Assembly: GCA_026874595.1 (NCBI GenBank)
Contig: CM049315.1
Coordinates: 17,755,664-17,819,663 of the forward strand
DNA length: 64,000 nucleotides
Source of the DNA: Sipunculus nudus
Lineage: Eukaryota; Annelida; Sipuncula; Golfingiida; Sipunculidae
Direction: 5' to 3'
Part shown: piece by piece, positions 62,804 through 64,000 of the stretch
How the letters are laid out: each line of letters starts with the position of its first letter
How positions within the stretch are numbered: the stretch's first letter is position 1
The notes under the pieces: model-generated
The model's input: the letters and a program-made list of their open reading frames with translations, nothing else
Database searches by the model: none
What the model was told of the DNA's origin: nothing
Position numbers and translations under genes: made by a program

Positions 62804-64000
62804 TTTCATTCCTCCAGGGGCATAGACAGGATTTAAAGAAGGGGTTGGGGTTGCAGCACACCAGCTATCAAAAAGTGTGTGTATATATTTATATGAGATG
62901 CATGATTCATAACCTTCGTTTTCTTGTTTATCCTATGAAATCATGAGAAATGAGGTCCTCGGGAAGAGTTCTACGTATGAACAAACAGGTTTGAAGATAA
63001 GTGATCCGTGATTAAACTTTATATAAACATGCCAGATGATGTAATTTTACATTTTAAAATTTACTTTCATTCTGTTATTCTCTTGGCAGATAATTTACTG
63101 TATGAAACGTGTAACCTGGGTATAAATGCAATATGGTAGGGGGGGGGGGGGGGGGGGGCTTATAGCCCGCTGAAACACCCCACTTGTTCCTTGGCGCCAA
63201 GAACTGTTTCCTCATCATACAGACTTGCGCTTCTTCATCAGACCGCTCTTTTGGAAATGGTGAAGTTTTTATCTTGCGGGCAAACCTTTTGCTTCATCGA
63301 AAGTAGCTTCATTGATATATTTTACTGGCATAAATAGCGTCAAGTGATTCTGTTCCCCTTCTAACCCCCTTCAACGATTGCATCCGTTCTGTTATAACCC
63401 TACGTGTCCTCATCATACCGGCTTCCGCTCCTACAGGAAAAACATATTCAAAGCCGCCAGACCGTGATTTCATATCTAGACTGAGGAACCAGAATTTTTT
63501 TTCCGTTCGGCCCGTACGCTGAATGACGCTCTTGATTACTTACAAAGCTTATAAAAGAGATGGCATAAGACAGTGTGCCACTCGTTAAACAGATGAGAGA
63601 CTACTCACAAACTTATCCCTATCGCGAAAGAAACACTGTCAGTTTCAAAATTGATCTGATACTTATAAAAAGAAATTGGTTCACAAAAGAAGTTGGTCCA
63701 CTTTAGTGCTCCATGTTCTGTGAAACGGCGCTGCGTATGGCACTGTGATTTAATAGGTTTTTGTTCCCGCAGTGACCTCGCCGGTATGAGAATAAATAAT
63801 TTTTAAATGTACACATTTCTTGTGAATTATGTGTGTTTGGCGATTACTACCGAAAACAGCCGAAATGCATTCGGGAAAGACCGGAATGGCTGTATCGTCG
63901 CCTCGGTCGCAGGATTAAGGTCCATTGATGAATAACCCCTGCTCTCAGTGACGGATTTTAGCATGTTTGGCCTGACATATGACCCAGTCACTGATCCACT
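62804..64000. other. unannotated right end of the window
   Basis: A G20 run lies at 63139-63158. The remainder has slightly higher GC and no recognisable gene, repeat or RNA. Confidence 0.5.

Overview
The window looks like an AT-rich, repeat-dominated stretch of nuclear DNA from an invertebrate animal, most likely a mollusc and probably a bivalve. This is inference. It rests on short genes with GT-AG introns, dispersed elements ending in GGAC/GACA tetranucleotide runs, TGACCTTTGACC-bearing repeats, many G or C homopolymers, and a Helentron-type helicase/endonuclease relic. I see no bacterial gene organisation, rRNA, tRNA or CRISPR array. Most reading frames in the window are short and look like chance.

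Layout. Positions 950-3150 hold the one gene I can model well: a TATA box, a non-coding first exon and three coding exons for a 132-residue secreted protein with a six-cysteine helix-like motif and two canonical EF-hands. Positions 3150-19370 are non-coding and full of repeats: microsatellites, a ~134/268-bp repeat family (6.9-8.1 kb), a ~145-bp repeat with nuclear-receptor-type DR1 sites (10.9-11.9 kb), a tRNA-like SINE (12.5-12.7 kb), a ~24-bp tandem repeat (14.8-15.1 kb), a pogo-like MITE (17.1-17.2 kb) and an inverted-repeat pair (17.8/18.7 kb).

Positions 19373-44839 are the dominant object: a 25.5-kb satellite array. Its ~75.4-bp unit is a dimer of two related ~37-39-bp halves, and each half carries a perfect-looking 3' splice acceptor (TTTTCAG/G) on the + strand. 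The array has several nested higher-order periods (302, 754, 1130 and 2263 bp, and a duplicated block offset by 6942 bp). It is broken once by a ~340-bp unique island (24.7-25.03 kb) in which two splice-compatible exon-like pieces join in frame.

The array stops abruptly inside the GD-x-x-QLPPV motif of a PIF1-type helicase fused to an endonuclease/exonuclease/phosphatase (EEP) domain (44.84-46.50 kb). This is a frame-broken Helentron relic, followed by two more decayed copies of its EEP end (46.6-47.4 kb).

Positions 47.4-57.5 kb hold scattered unique DNA: a possible solo LTR, a possible two-exon 3' gene end (50.38-51.20 kb), a second diverged copy of the 11-kb repeat, and a 147-bp tandem repeat with hairpins. 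Positions 57.5-62.8 kb contain several short non-autonomous Helitrons with recognisable ends, two of them abutting head to tail with no base between them, and a ~2.07-kb element with 22-bp terminal inverted repeats full of TCGTCA/TGACGA motifs. The last 1.2 kb shows nothing I can name.
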